Shown: piece after piece, positions 23,300 through 34,513 of the stretch
Layout: each line of letters opens with the position of its first letter
Position numbering within the stretch: position 1 is the stretch's first letter
NCBI GenBank assembly: GCA_023014365.1
Contig: JAEBUN010000002.1
Location: 1,116,001 to 1,180,000, forward strand
DNA: 64,000 nt
DNA from: Lepiota brunneoincarnata
Taxonomy: Eukaryota > Basidiomycota > Agaricomycetes > Agaricales > Agaricaceae
Direction: 5' to 3'
Position numbers and translations under genes: made by a program
Notes under the pieces: generated by a model
Seen by the model: only the letters and a program-made list of their open reading frames with translations
What the model was told of the DNA's origin: nothing
Database searches by the model: none

Positions 23300-24774
23300 A
23301 TGTTGTCATTCTACAGATCTCTAACTCCCGCCCTCATTGGCAAACGTGGCCTTGCGACCATCGCTCCGGCCAGCGGCGCTTTCAAGATCCCTGTCATTGA
23401 CTTTTCCAAGTTCCAATCTGAAGCCAGGCCAAAAGAGAGGCAACAGACAGCAGAGGAAATTGTAACAGCATTCAAGGAGAGTGGTTTCATCTACCTCAAG
23501 AATCACGGTATATCTCCTGGTGGGTCTTGATGTCGTTGACTATGGCGTCAGAGTGATCTCAAGGGCTGCGCAGATACAATCCAGAACACCTTTCAAAAGG
23601 CGAGTTCCGACTATCGATGAATGTCTTGAACCGCGTGTTGAATGATATTCAATAGAGTGCTGAATTCTTCCGATTACCAAGCGACGTCAAGGTGTGCCAG
23701 ACCTCCATTGACCATACGACGATCCCGCGGCGCGTTCATTAACGTCTGCAACTTTTCAGTCGGCACTTGCATGGGAAGACCCACGTTCCAATCGCGGATA
23801 CGTTGAAGTTGGTCGTGAACGGGTGACGCAGTCGGCAGATCCCAATGAAATTGCTGTTCTCCGCGCAAAGGCCCCTGATTTCAAGGAGTCTATGGAGATT
23901 GGGAGAGACTGGGATAGCGAGTGGAAGAATATGTGGCCTCGTGAAGCTGACGCCCCCGGTTTCAAGCGAACAATGTTGGATTTCTATCTAGTATGTATGA
24001 AAGAGATGCTTTGTGCTTCTTCCTCAACTCATGGGGATGATGACTGATCCCCTCTGTCTCAAGACATGCCACAACCTCCATGCCAACGTCATGCGTTCGA
24101 TCGCTCTTGGGATGAACCTTGGAGAACGGTTTTTCGATGACAAAATTAACGAACAATGCCACAACCTGCGACTTCTTCACTACCCCGCTGTGAAGAGAGC
24201 AATCTTGGAAGGTGAAGGACAGGCCCGTGCTGGTGCTCATAGTGGTCAGTCTACGATGAAACTTTCACACTCCGGTTCCTGATGCTGTCTGATCGGTCAG
24301 ATTATGGAACGTTGACTTTGTTGTACCAAGACTCGGCAAGTCAATTACAATAAATGACTTATGACATTGACGATTTCCACCAGGTTGGAGGTCTAGAGGT
24401 TCAAAATCCCCACACTGGCCATTTTGTCCCGGCCACACCAATTGTATGCCAGTCCCTCTTCTGTTGTGACAAGTTTCACTTAATCGTCCACAATTAAACA
24501 GGAGGGAACTATCGTCATAAACGTTGGGGACCTGCTAGCGCGTTGGAGCAATGATGTTCTGCGTTCGACTTTACATCGAGTTGTGGCCCCACCTGCCAAA
24601 CAGATCACCGCAAACGAAACGTTGACTCCAGCACGCCAATCCATTGCGTTCTTCTGCAATCCCAACTTCAGCACGAAGATCGCTTGCCTCCCGAATTGCG
24701 GAGACAAACCCAAATACCCCGCTGTCAACGCCGGCGAATACATCGTTGGTCGTTTGTCAGTCACTTATACTTGA
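23300..24774 (+). CDS. 2-oxoglutarate/Fe(II) dioxygenase, isopenicillin-N-synthase-like
   Basis: Exons 23300-23519, 23574-23599, 23656-23691, 23760-23990, 24064-24244, 24301-24335, 24384-24443 and 24502-24774 give 353 residues. The DIOX_N part begins at FKIPVIDFSKF and includes KESGFIYLKNHGIS. The catalytic fold supplies the iron ligands HSDYGTLTLL (His and Asp) and the His of LRSTLHRVVAP. The Arg of ARQSIAFF would bind 2-oxoglutarate. The N-terminus (MLSFYRSLTPALIGKRGLAT) looks like a mitochondrial presequence. These enzymes oxidise small molecules; the substrate cannot be told from sequence. Two introns start with GC instead of GT (23600 GCGAGT and 24336 GCAAGT); both are required by phase. 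Confidence 0.9.
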
Positions 24775-24914
24775 GCTATGAATTTTCACAACAGGCCAAA
24801 ATACGGCTTGTTGAAATAGCTCGGCAATATATCCTATCTATATCTTCTCGGATTAACAAAGGATCTGGCCCCACAGGAAAAAAAAAAAAAGGTAAGGCAC
24901 TGGTCGAAATTGCA

Positions 24915-25967
24915 CTAGAACTCATCATCCATATTGTCGAACGAGAATTGCTGCTTCTCCTCGTCAGTCCACTTGGTGAGGTCCCACTCTGGGGGACCTC
25001 TGAGTGGTACAGCAGGCGCCCTGCCTTTGTAGTCATTCCAAGCTTTCGTCAATCCGCTGGGTGCAATTTTTATCTCATTACTCCCAATCCTCCCCTTCAA
25101 ATACCAGGCCTTACCCCCCTTCACTTGCTTCAAATAATGTTCTATATCTTCAAGCATCGTCTTCTTCCATTTGGGATCATGAACCCCTTCCGTATATTCT
25201 CGGAGCCGTGCTTCGTACAGAGCTTGATCAGCTGCGGTGGTATCTTTGAACATCCAGTTCGCAATGGCCTTGCAAGTTACTGCATATCGGGATTTGCATT
25301 CAATGTCCTCCATCATCTTTCCAAACTCCCAGGCAACGCGGAGGACACACTCGAGGTTGGGGAAGGTTTCGGTATCGAGCTTGTTCGCATCCTTGAGACC
25401 TTTGAGGATTGAGAGAAGGAGAGCGCCGTAGAGCTTGTTGGTGCACTGGGTAAGGTCACCGTCATCGGCGGCTATAGCCAGGGAGGCGATACGTGAACGA
25501 ATATCGCAAACGGCCCAGGGGGGAGAATAACTCACATGTCCAAACTGACTCGAGTTCGAAGAAGACCGTCAAGGCTTCGATGGCATAGAACGCATCTACC
25601 CAGTTTTTCTTGATAACCTTGGACTGGATGTCAATGAGCGTTGATTCAATGAGGTTGTGCACTGCATATGGGTAATAATCTGTTCATGGGCACGGCAAAG
25701 AAGAGTATTTCGTTGAGCAGATTGGCTTATTCAACCTGGTTCGGCAGCCGTACCGTTGTAGATGTATAGGTGGAACGCATCCGGGTTTCTGTTCTTCACC
25801 TTCTCGAGAAGGTCATCGATCACTTCCTTTGCTCTTTCGGAAACGAAGAGCTCAGCGCGGATAAAGGTGTATCCTTGAGGGAGAACCTGCGCAGGGCATT
25901 GGTATCTAGGCATTATCAGTCACCTCAAAAGCTGACCGACCTTGGTGGAGAACGCTTGGGATTCCAT
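24915..25967 (-). CDS. Unrecognised 286-residue helical protein
   Basis: Exons 25967-25941, 25886-25736, 25661-25536 and 25471-24915 join in phase. I do not recognise the family. The sequence is soluble, mostly helical and charged, with no membrane segment or signal. Segments include FIRAELFVSERAKEVIDDLL, LLLSILKGLKDANKLDTETF and CVLRVAWEFGKMMEDIECK, and it ends in an acidic DNMDDEF. The clean four-exon structure and normal codon use argue that it is a real gene. It converges on the dioxygenase gene, with an A12 run (about 24880-24891) in the 140-bp gap. Confidence 0.65.
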
Positions 25968-26424
25968 AATAATCAAAGGGGTGGAGGTGCAAATGGGTGG
26001 GGGGAGGAAGTTCCCTGGCAAGTCCACGGTGCTATTATCCCCCCGGTGTCTACAAATGAAAAAACGGGGCGATTCTTTTCAAATGGTGACAGCATCCAGA
26101 CCATGTCGAGCAAGGATCATTAATTCTGACAGACCGTCTGGGGCACTAAATCGGTCACGCCGCACAGCCAGGCGTAAAATTGCTTTTGCGGTGGATTTCA
26201 GATTGCACACTATGTAATAGTAACCAACATAGAAAACTGGAGATACGGTATGTACAAATGCGGATAGAGTAAGAGGGAAGATGAGAAGCTGAACGGGGAG
26301 AGCAAAAGCCTCATGAAACCAAGAGAAAGCTGCTAGTAGCCCATTTATGTAATGGAAATAAATAAGTAGAGTCTATGGGTGGAACGGGAACATGGTTGAA
26401 CCATTTTTCAGAGGACGTTGACGC
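25968..26424. other. Intergenic, no gene seen
   Basis: Contains the promoter of the orphan gene on its left and the 3' flank of RCC1 on its right. No conserved peptide is present. Confidence 0.5.
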
Positions 26425-28250
26425 CTATTGCTTCTTTCTCAGAAGGCCGAGTGTGTGCTGACCGCCACACGAAACAGCCGCGGCGAACCACGCACCACCA
26501 TCCTTCCGAACGACCACTCGCGGTGTTCGGACTTCTTCATCGTCTTGGCATCCAAGCTCGCCTTGTGTGCCCTGGCCCCACGAATACAATGCACCGCCCT
26601 TTGTCGTAACAGAGTTGTTGTGTAGACCACAAGATATTTGAACCACGGGGTCGTGGGAATCCGGGAAGGTAACAAGTGTCGGCATAGGGAGGAACTGGGG
26701 GGCTTGACCTTTGAACTTCTCCAAGTAGTTTTTTTGCCATTCCGCAATGACGGGGTGGATCATCCTCCAGGCCGAGTTGACCACCGTCGAGACGTCCGCA
26801 GGAATAAACTTTCCCAGATGTGGTCAAGAAAAGCGTATGATGTTCACCTCCAGAAATTTGGACGACAGCATCACCCTCAAGATTCTCTTTGCTGAGTGCT
26901 TCAACTTTGTGGGGTAAGAGAACAATGTCGTCATCTTGTGACTCCCAGCCGGTCCCAGTTTGTCCCATAGTGTTTAGGCCCCAGCCCCATACATCACCTT
27001 TGTCATCAATGGCGAACGAATGATAGGAGCCGGCCCCGACATTGACGACCTTGCGAGAACGTGAGCCCAAGCTTATCTTTTCAGGGTGGGTGCCATGAAT
27101 CTTTCGTCGTTCAAGGATCCTTCGGCCAAGCTGTCCTTGCTCACCAGCACCGAGAGTGTAGAGATTGCCGTGGGTGGTGACAACGAGGAGATGGTTGGTA
27201 CCCGCGGCCACCGCAGTGACCTTTTCAGTGTCTCCAGGTTTATGGCTAAGGTTAAGGATGGATATTGGAAGCTCTTGCTTGTCTTTACCATCTGAGAAAC
27301 CGAGAGCTCCCTCCGTGCCCTAGATACTCCTGTCAAGAGGACTGAAAATTGAGAACAAGAGAAACTTACCCTAAATGTACCCCATACACGAAATTCACCC
27401 CGGTCACTGATTGCAGCACCGATATTATCACCCGCAGCTATGCGCACCGCGCGGAATTCCTCATCGACCAACGACTGGACTGGCCAGGGTATGCTGGTGA
27501 GCTCGTCAATATCGAGGAACGATCCTGGATTATTAGGATCGGGGACATTGCTAGTGATTCGACCAAGAAGCAGCGTTATCAGTTGACGCCGCAAGTCCAT
27601 ATCTAAGGCGATATGAGGAATGAATCAACGAGGCAGAAGAATGAAAAACGCACTGTTCCTTTTTCATCTGTGAAAAGGGTGTGGAGGCCGCCCCCAGCAA
27701 TCGACTCAAGTCCAGCACCGTTTTCCCCAAAAGTACCCTTCTCAATTTGTTCTTCAACCCACTGATTGCGCCTGGGTTTGCTCAGTTCAGAGAGAACATC
27801 GGGGCCCATTCCAAACTGGCCGAAGTTACCAGCACCCCATGCGAAGAGGACAAGGCCAGGCGTTTGTTTTGGTGGAGCAGTAGGCAAGGGATTGAAGTAA
27901 GTTTTAAGCTGAGCAATAGGCACAGGCTTGTCAGTTCCTTCGGGAATCGCCGCAAGTTTGGGCCGTCCTCTCCTTGCAGGTGGTTGGGTGGTCCTAGAGG
28001 CACTGCCTGCTCTCGAAGAAGGCTTCTTTGCTGTGAGGGGGGGCTCGTTTTCAGATTTTTGGGTTGCAATCGTAGTGCGGGGGCGCTTAGAAGGTGGTGG
28101 ATGGGCTTTATCTGGGGAGGCCGCACGTTTTCGAGCAGGTTGACTACGTGGTTTTACGGATGGTTTTTGGGCATCCTTGGTGGGAGCTACTTTGGTGGCT
28201 GGTTTCATTGAAGCGGCGCGGGAGGACCGCCTCGGTGGCATGGTGTGCAT
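26425..28250 (-). CDS. RCC1 family Ran guanine-nucleotide exchange factor, frame offsets
   Basis: Exons 28250-27654, 27602-27370 and 27319-26425. About 120 basic, Ala/Pro/Lys-rich residues (nuclear and chromatin targeting) precede a seven-blade RCC1 propeller: LVLFAWGAGNFGQFGMG, GGGLHTLFTDEKG, EFRVWGTFRGTEGALGF, AAGTNHLLVVTTHGNLYTLG, GAGSYHSFAIDDKGDVWGWG, ISGGEHHTLFLTTSGKVYSCG and VSCGGQHTLGL. This is the Pim1/Prp20/RCC1 pattern that charges Ran with GTP on chromatin. Three one-base offsets interrupt it. Two lie within 15 bases near 27569-27582, splitting WTCGVN / DNAA / LGRITS. One lies near 26757, splitting LGLEDD from HPVIAEW. As the gene is expected to be essential and the flanks are intact, sequence error is the likely cause. 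Start is 28250, or 28241. Confidence 0.88.
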
Positions 28251-29015
28251 AGGCAGGTGGGGAGAAGAAGGGTTGCGCGGGTGGGTGTTGGGGGAGAGGT
28301 GGAATGGATGATAAAGCCAGTGACTAACTACACGAAAAAAAGGTAGTCAGGTGACATACGCGTTGTTGTGCTCTATTTGGCAAGCGGATAAGCCGCCTTA
28401 TTTATCAATTGTAGATTACATTGTTTCTGGCGCAGCCAGATTCTACTAGGACCCCTGACAATCCCCATTGATGCCGGAACCCCTCCAGAAAAACCTTGTC
28501 CAAACCGCACCCGGCCTCTAAAAATTGGAAAAAAAAGAGAAAATAGATGTCTCCCAACCCGGGTTCCACTGGCATGTCCCAACCTGAATCTGGCCATGAT
28601 GCCTCCCCAAGGTTAGTTTGTCCTAATTCCGGATTCGGCTTATAGAAGGACTGTCAGGGGTCCTTCTGTTAGTAACCAATAGGTGCACAGTAGATCACAT
28701 GGCTTGAGAGGTCCACGGACGCGACTATGCTGCTCGTGTGAAATATAGTGAACGAGGTGCCAGAGCCCTTCGTATGATGTGCACCTCATGTGGCGGAGGA
28801 ATCTCATAACAAGAACAAGCCCTTTTATGCAAAGCGTAAGTGTGGCAACCTGTAACCCCGGCAAATCGGGCTGACACCTAGGACCCTTTAGCGACGTTTC
28901 CACCGGGAACAATATGGTCCATATCCTTATATTAACCTTGGTGAGGGAACACGACAACAGTGAATGCTCTCTCCGTGTCTTGGCTTCGTTCCCTCAGGTC
29001 CTAACTTCACCAAAG
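28251..29015. other. Divergent intergenic; hides the first exon of the aldehyde dehydrogenase
   Basis: Promoters of RCC1 (leftward) and the aldehyde dehydrogenase (rightward). The first dehydrogenase exon or exons (about 15-30 residues) must lie here. A frame around 28914-28946 before a gtgagg donor is a candidate, but it does not match the family. Confidence 0.45.
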
Positions 29016-31070
29016 GTTCCCGGTAATAAATCCAGCAAACGGAGAGGAGCTGTGCCAGTGGGTTTACTTATTCAGAATGGATTCACGAAACTGTGGCCCA
29101 CCACTCGCACCAGAATTGTTTCCGCAGCCAAGGAGGATGTGAAGACGGCCATAGACAATGCACAAGCCGTATTCGAATCTGGCGTATGGTCCACAATGCC
29201 TGCTCTACAGCGCTCCCGAATCCTCTCGAATCTGGCTCGTGCACTGGAGCAGAAGATACCTGAACTGTCCGTGGTCGAAACGATGCAGACGGGGAGAACA
29301 ATACGTGAGATGAACACACAGTTAGGGCGGTTGCCAGAGTGGTTGTAAGAGTAACCTTCCAATTACCCCGACCGAGACTTTGACCAGTTTGACCTACTCC
29401 TCAGGGACTACTATGCAGCTCTGCTACGCACGACCAACTCATTTGTCGCCCCTACGCAAGGGAAATTCTTGAACTATGTTCAACGGGTACCACTAGGTGT
29501 CGTTGCACAAATTACCGTGTGCCTTTTTTCTTCGTCTTAGAGGCTCGTCTGAGTTGACCCCCGAAATAGCCTTTCAATCACCCCTTATTCATAGCCATCA
29601 AGAAAATCGTTCCTGCACTTGCAGCTGGTAACAGTGTTATTGTAAAACCATCGGAAGCAAGTACATTTCTTTCTACTCCTGCCCCCTTTCTCACTATCCG
29701 GCCCAGTTGGCACCTATAACCGTGCTCGAGTTCGCAGAACTAGCAACAGGGGCTGGTGGTACGACTCTGCCTTTGCGTCACGTCCGTCCATATCTAAATG
29801 CTCTTCATGTAAAAAATACAGTGCCCGAAGGAGTGCTCACGGTCTTGCCTGGTCTAGGCCCCACAACAGGGATGGAAATCATCCAAAACCCAGGTTCCCC
29901 GCAAGGTTGACATCACCGTATGCAAGAAATCGGCTGTGCTTTCCCATTCGTTGAAACATTCCCATAGGCTGGTACACAGACAGGTCGCAGCATAGGAAGC
30001 ATTGTGGGCAGCAACCTTGCGTCCTTCACGGCCGAACTTGGCGGAAAGGTGCACCCTCCCGAGCCTTACTTGCTCGTCCTTACAGCTGACCTTTACAGGC
30101 GCCTATAGTTGTATTTAGCGACGCGGACCTTATCTCATCTGTTAATGGAGCAGCGTTTGCCTCATTCGTAGCCTCTGGTCAAACGTGCGTATCTGGTGCA
30201 CGCCTACTCATCCAGAACGACATCTATGACACCTTCATGGCCCTGTTCACGGAAAAGGTGGAGTCCATAAGGCGCAGAATGGGCAATCGTACGTAAATCC
30301 TAGCCTCGCCGCCTTTTAGATTCAATAGAACTATCCCTGCAGCCTTAAACCCGAGGTCTACAATGGGTACTGTGATTTCAATGCACCACCTCCATCGGAT
30401 AGATGAAATGGTCATGCGTACGACTGGCAAAATAGTCCTTGGGGGTGGGCGGATGACAGGAACATCAGATCTTGATGGTTTCGACTTTTCCAGCGGCAGC
30501 TTCTATTCCCCAACGGTCATCGTTGACATTGGAACAGAAGATGAGCTCTGGCAGGAAGAAATATTTGGGCCTGTGGTTGTCGTACGCAAGTTCCAAGTAA
30601 GTCCCCTTCGTGTAGGCTTCAGCGTTACTCAGGCCCAGACCCCAGGACGAAGCTGAAGGCATCTTGTTGGCGAACACCTGTAAATATGGTCTAGGGGCGG
30701 GTATCTGGACCTCAGACCTCTCTCGAGCCCATCGTGTTGCGGCCGATATTCAAGCTGGGTTGTGCTGGGTGAATACGCACCACCGCAACGACCCGAGTTC
30801 ACCATGGTAGGCCCCATTTCTCATATCTATAGCCCATGCTAAAACATTCCCTGACAGGGGTGGGATGAAAGAGAGCGGCATTGGACGGGAAAATGGCCTT
30901 GAGGCGTTCGAGTCCTGTAAGCTGGAATTTTCTTCTTCCACACAGTCAATCCTTATTGGTGTATAGATTCACAAAGTAAATCCATCATTGTGAACATTGC
31001 GCCTCCGGAAGAAACCAGATCTTCAGACGATTGGTTCTCGGATTCTCCTGAGGGCAAACGTTATGGTTGA
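29016..31070 (+). CDS. Aldehyde dehydrogenase, NAD(P)+-dependent
   Basis: Exons (first one missing) 29016-29057, 29114-29344, 29405-29516, 29570-29656, 29707-29755, 29822-29917, 29968-30048, 30099-30288, 30343-30596, 30646-30806, 30858-30916 and 30967-31070. Motifs in order: FPVINPANGEELCQ, RVPLGVVAQITPFNHPL, AAGNSVIVKPSE, the catalytic Glu in AELGGKAPIVVF, the nucleophile Cys in ASGQTCVSGARL, EEIFGPVVVV and KESGIGRENGLEAFE. This is a complete ALDH fold oxidising aldehydes to acids; the substrate is not evident, though betaine-aldehyde-type enzymes are close. An in-frame break near 29890 (QNP then PRKVDIT) implies one extra base. The intron at 29657 has a GCAAGT donor. The start codon is not located. 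Confidence 0.88.
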
Positions 31071-31188
31071 TACTGCACCACAGAATCTAGGATCTAAGTC
31101 TTTATCCCGTCCCCCGAACTATTATCATACAATTAGTTTACAAAGATGAACATATGCTTGGCCAGTAGGTTGCTTGTAAAGAGGCGCA

Positions 31189-32156
31189 TCAACTGGTAGT
31201 TTTCACTGCCTCTTTTTCCGGACCCTGATGAGAGCAAATGAACAAATGATGGAAGATAAGCTTCGGTGGGGCTCACCTCATGCAATTCCATAGGAGGCTC
31301 GTCCACGAAATCAGGTGCCTTATTGAGATCTGCGAGGTACGAAGGGCCTTCTTCTTCTGCTTCGAGCTCCAAAGCATCCAGTTCTATAAAGTCTTCTCGT
31401 CAGCAAAGTCCAACAAAGCTGGTGTTTGGCGGTACGCACCCGCTTCGAGATCAGCTTCGTCAAGCTCGTCCGGTATTGCATACGACCGTCCCAGCATCTC
31501 CTGCACTTCGTTGGCTTGTTCAATCAGATCTTCCATATCATAATGAATATTCTATCATCCCCCAAACCCAATTAGCTCCCCTTTCGAACAATGGAACCGG
31601 AGCCCACCTCAATCTTGTCAATATCGATCTTCCCATACTGCTTTTTCATCTCCTTGTTCGCAGTCTGCATCGCATCCAACGTTGCCATCGTGTTTCTCAG
31701 ATTCTCCGTCGTGAGTGCGGCAGACTCCATGTTGAATGTCTGCTGCGTCAACTGTGCGAGTTGACCTTCGTACATCTTCTTCTGTTTGAGCGTCCGTAGA
31801 GCGCGCTGTTGAATTGCATCCTATAGTGACAAACGCACAAGCATCACCGTTCGCGATTGGAATGGGAAAGAAGTCCCTGTCGTCATTCACTCCGGGAAGG
31901 TTGAGTGCGAGTTGCTCCTCACCTTGCCGGGTCCATTGCGTAGTTTACCAAGCTGTTCTTTGTACCGGGCGAGCTCACCATCTAGCTTGCGGATCTTGAC
32001 TTCGATAGATGCTGCGCGTGTGTCTGTCTAGGAGTGTGGTATGTTGAGCATACATGACCTCGGTCGTCAAAGGTTTGCGTGGCATACCGCTGCGATAGCA
32101 TCTTGGAGACTCGGCTTTGGTTTCTTGCTTGCAGAACTACCAAAGAAGCGATTCAT
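31189..32156 (-). CDS. VPS60: ESCRT-III protein Vps60/CHMP5
   Basis: Exons 32156-32088, 32027-31923, 31820-31608, 31551-31440, 31383-31277 and 31224-31189 give 213 residues, the usual size. It starts MNRFFGSSASKKPKPSLQDA, followed by IEVKIRKLDGELARYKEQ and KALR-type helices (LRTLKQKKMYEGQLAQL). The CHMP5 signature MKKQYGKIDIDKIE is followed by AIPDELDEADLEAELDALE. The last pair of acidic helices is the region that binds Vta1/LIP5. Vps60 works on endosomes with Vps4-Vta1 to remodel and disassemble ESCRT-III filaments. Its 3' end converges on the aldehyde dehydrogenase, 118 bp away. Confidence 0.95.
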
Positions 32157-32355
32157 TGCCGCAGGAAGACTGCAAAAGGTGCGTCAACGGTCGACCTGAG
32201 GATTAGTGCTTGGCCGCAGTTGCCCGGGATTACATCACTCGCTATTTCCGGGTGCCTGAAATTAGTCCCGCCGGCGCTCAAACTCTCATGTCAAAACAAA
32301 TTTATTCAAGCATATATGTATCTATCCGTAGATTAACACCCTAATGGTAGCCGGT

Positions 32356-34076
32356 TTATGAGAGGAATCCACGAATGGCCCCTCCAACATTCTGCACGTC
32401 GATTCTACAATTGCATGTAAGCTTGTACAACGATTAACGCACGGAGCCAACTCACAAAAATGTGTCATGGCCCCAAACCCCACCCAACTCATAGTAGCTG
32501 ACATTGGTGTTACCAGCCATCCTCAACGCGTCGGCGACCTCTCGCTGTTGTTCAACTGTGAACAAGATGTCGCTCTGTACGCCCAATACAAGTGTAGGAA
32601 TATGAGCCAATGGTGCCATGCCCGCGGCAAGATCAGATAGGTGAGGTGGAGGGTTGACGGGCGGAGGGTGCGATTTCGAGTGTGATGTTTTATGACATTG
32701 TTGAACCGATTGAGGAGCGTCCGAAGACGTGGAAACAGATTTAAGGTTGAGAGCTTTAAGTGAGGAATAGGTCATATCAAATAGATCCATGGCTTTCGAG
32801 ATGTAGATGAGCGAGTTGGCATCATACTTGAGGCAGAATTGCTCCCCCTAGCCCTCGTCAGCATGTTGTTGTGCAATCTCGGACCCCGAGAACGCACCTG
32901 GTGGTCCAGATATGTTTCGATCAAAAAGTCGGGACATAGAGCAGGTATTCGATTGGGCCCAAGCTCTTGTTGTGCATCCGAGCCTGGGCGCGGGCGGAGT
33001 TGTCTGCCGAACCGTTGGTCCCACTCTGGCCCAGAACGATATGTGATTGTTGCGATCTCTGTGTTCTAAAGGTTAGACTGGTTTCAGGGGCCTGAAATGG
33101 ATTGACCCACGTCGCGCTAGTTTCATGCCAGTGTGTGGTGGCAGTCCATCGTAATAAAAGCCATTATTCCAATTAGGATCGGCCATCAACACTAATTAAT
33201 GGTGAACGGTAATTATACAGGTATGAGGACTGGCGTACCACTCCGCTGTGCGAACCTCATCGCTATACTGGAGGGCGTACTCCGAGCAGTTCCACTAATA
33301 CTCACGATCTTTTCAACACGCTCCGGGAACAGCCACCCAACAGCCAGACTTTGCATGGCTCCCATTGAACACCCAACGCTCGCATACAGCCTTTTAATTC
33401 CTAGGTGTTCTAGAAGGCAGAACTGCGCTCGCACCATGTCGAAGATGGAGAGAACAGGGAACCGAGTCGCCCAAAGCTTTCCTGTCGCTGGCTCGATCGA
33501 AGATGGACCCGTGGAACCGTAACACCCGCCTAGAACATTTGTACAGATAATGTAGAACTGGTTCGTATCCAAGGCTTTCCCGGGGCCGATAAAATTTTCC
33601 CACCAGCCGGGAGCTAGGTTCAGAGGCGTTGATGCGGCATGTGATGAGGCAGAGAGACCGGTGTGAAGTAATATTACATTGTCCTTTGCTGGCGAGAGTG
33701 TTCCCCATGTTTCATAAGCGATATCGAATGATGGTAGAGGTGAAGTAGAGTAGGAGAGAGGAAGAGGGTGTGGATGGTGGTATCGATGATATGACGTGGG
33801 GTTTGGTCGGGCGTACGGTGGTTCTGGACCTGTTTCTGTTTTCTCAAGGCTTGTAAATGGATGCCTCTGAGAGAAGGAAGCCATTATACGGGACGCGCGA
33901 GCTGCGTGAGCATCGACGCATGGAAAATGAGGTTGGTCTTTCGAGAGAGCGGATGAAGGGGTGCATGAGGACGAGGACCGGACTGATGATGATGATGAGG
34001 AAAATCGCGCTGGAACTGGACAAGATGGTCGCAGCCTTGCCTTTGACAAGGGCCTCAGCACTCTGGGGAGCGACAT
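32356..34076 (-). CDS. Mitochondrial-type serine (or homoserine) O-acetyltransferase, alpha/beta hydrolase fold
   Basis: Exons 34076-33239, 33191-33111, 33058-32898, 32847-32456 and 32404-32356 give 506 residues. The first ~60 residues are rich in Ser/Arg and lack acids ([19 protein letters not shown]), as in a mitochondrial presequence. The fold has the oxyanion region [11 protein letters not shown], the nucleophile Ser in [13 protein letters not shown], and the later Asp and His in VQSDILF and GVWGHDTF. The segments [19 protein letters not shown] and [13 protein letters not shown] resemble S. pombe Cys2 / A. nidulans CysA (serine O-acetyltransferase, first step of cysteine synthesis) more than Met2. 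That assignment is from memory of the families. Either way it transfers acetyl from acetyl-CoA to a hydroxyl amino acid. Confidence 0.85.
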
Positions 34077-34513
34077 GAAGGATATGAACCTCTAAAGAGC
34101 TGAGTAAGGTTCATTTAAATCAGAAGTCAATGACGTGCTCAAGTCCTAACCCTAATTTCATTCTTCATACATCCTGCAACACACATACTATGCAAGGGGG
34201 TGGCGTGCACAGGCTGTCAGGGGTTGCCGCGGGTAAGCGTTTCCACTTCCTTGTTTCAAGGCGTCAACTTTTTATTAGCGCCCATGTCATTTCAATTAAT
34301 GTGATGTTTTGTGAAAGAGTTGTTTTGTTCAGTCTGCACCAGAGTAGCACCCAGGGCGGGAATGCCATAATGACATTGTGACAGTTTTGCTTAACCCCAA
34401 CCCTAGTGGCAATCAGAATTTTCGGCTGGCCAATTTCATTTGAGGGGATCTGTGGGGTTTCACTTCTGATACGCCCTCTCGCGCACCAACCTCATGCTCC
34501 GACGTCGTCCTGA
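34077..34513. other. Divergent intergenic region
   Basis: Holds the promoters of the acetyltransferase (leftward) and the serine-rich gene (rightward). No gene or clear motif is seen. Confidence 0.5.
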
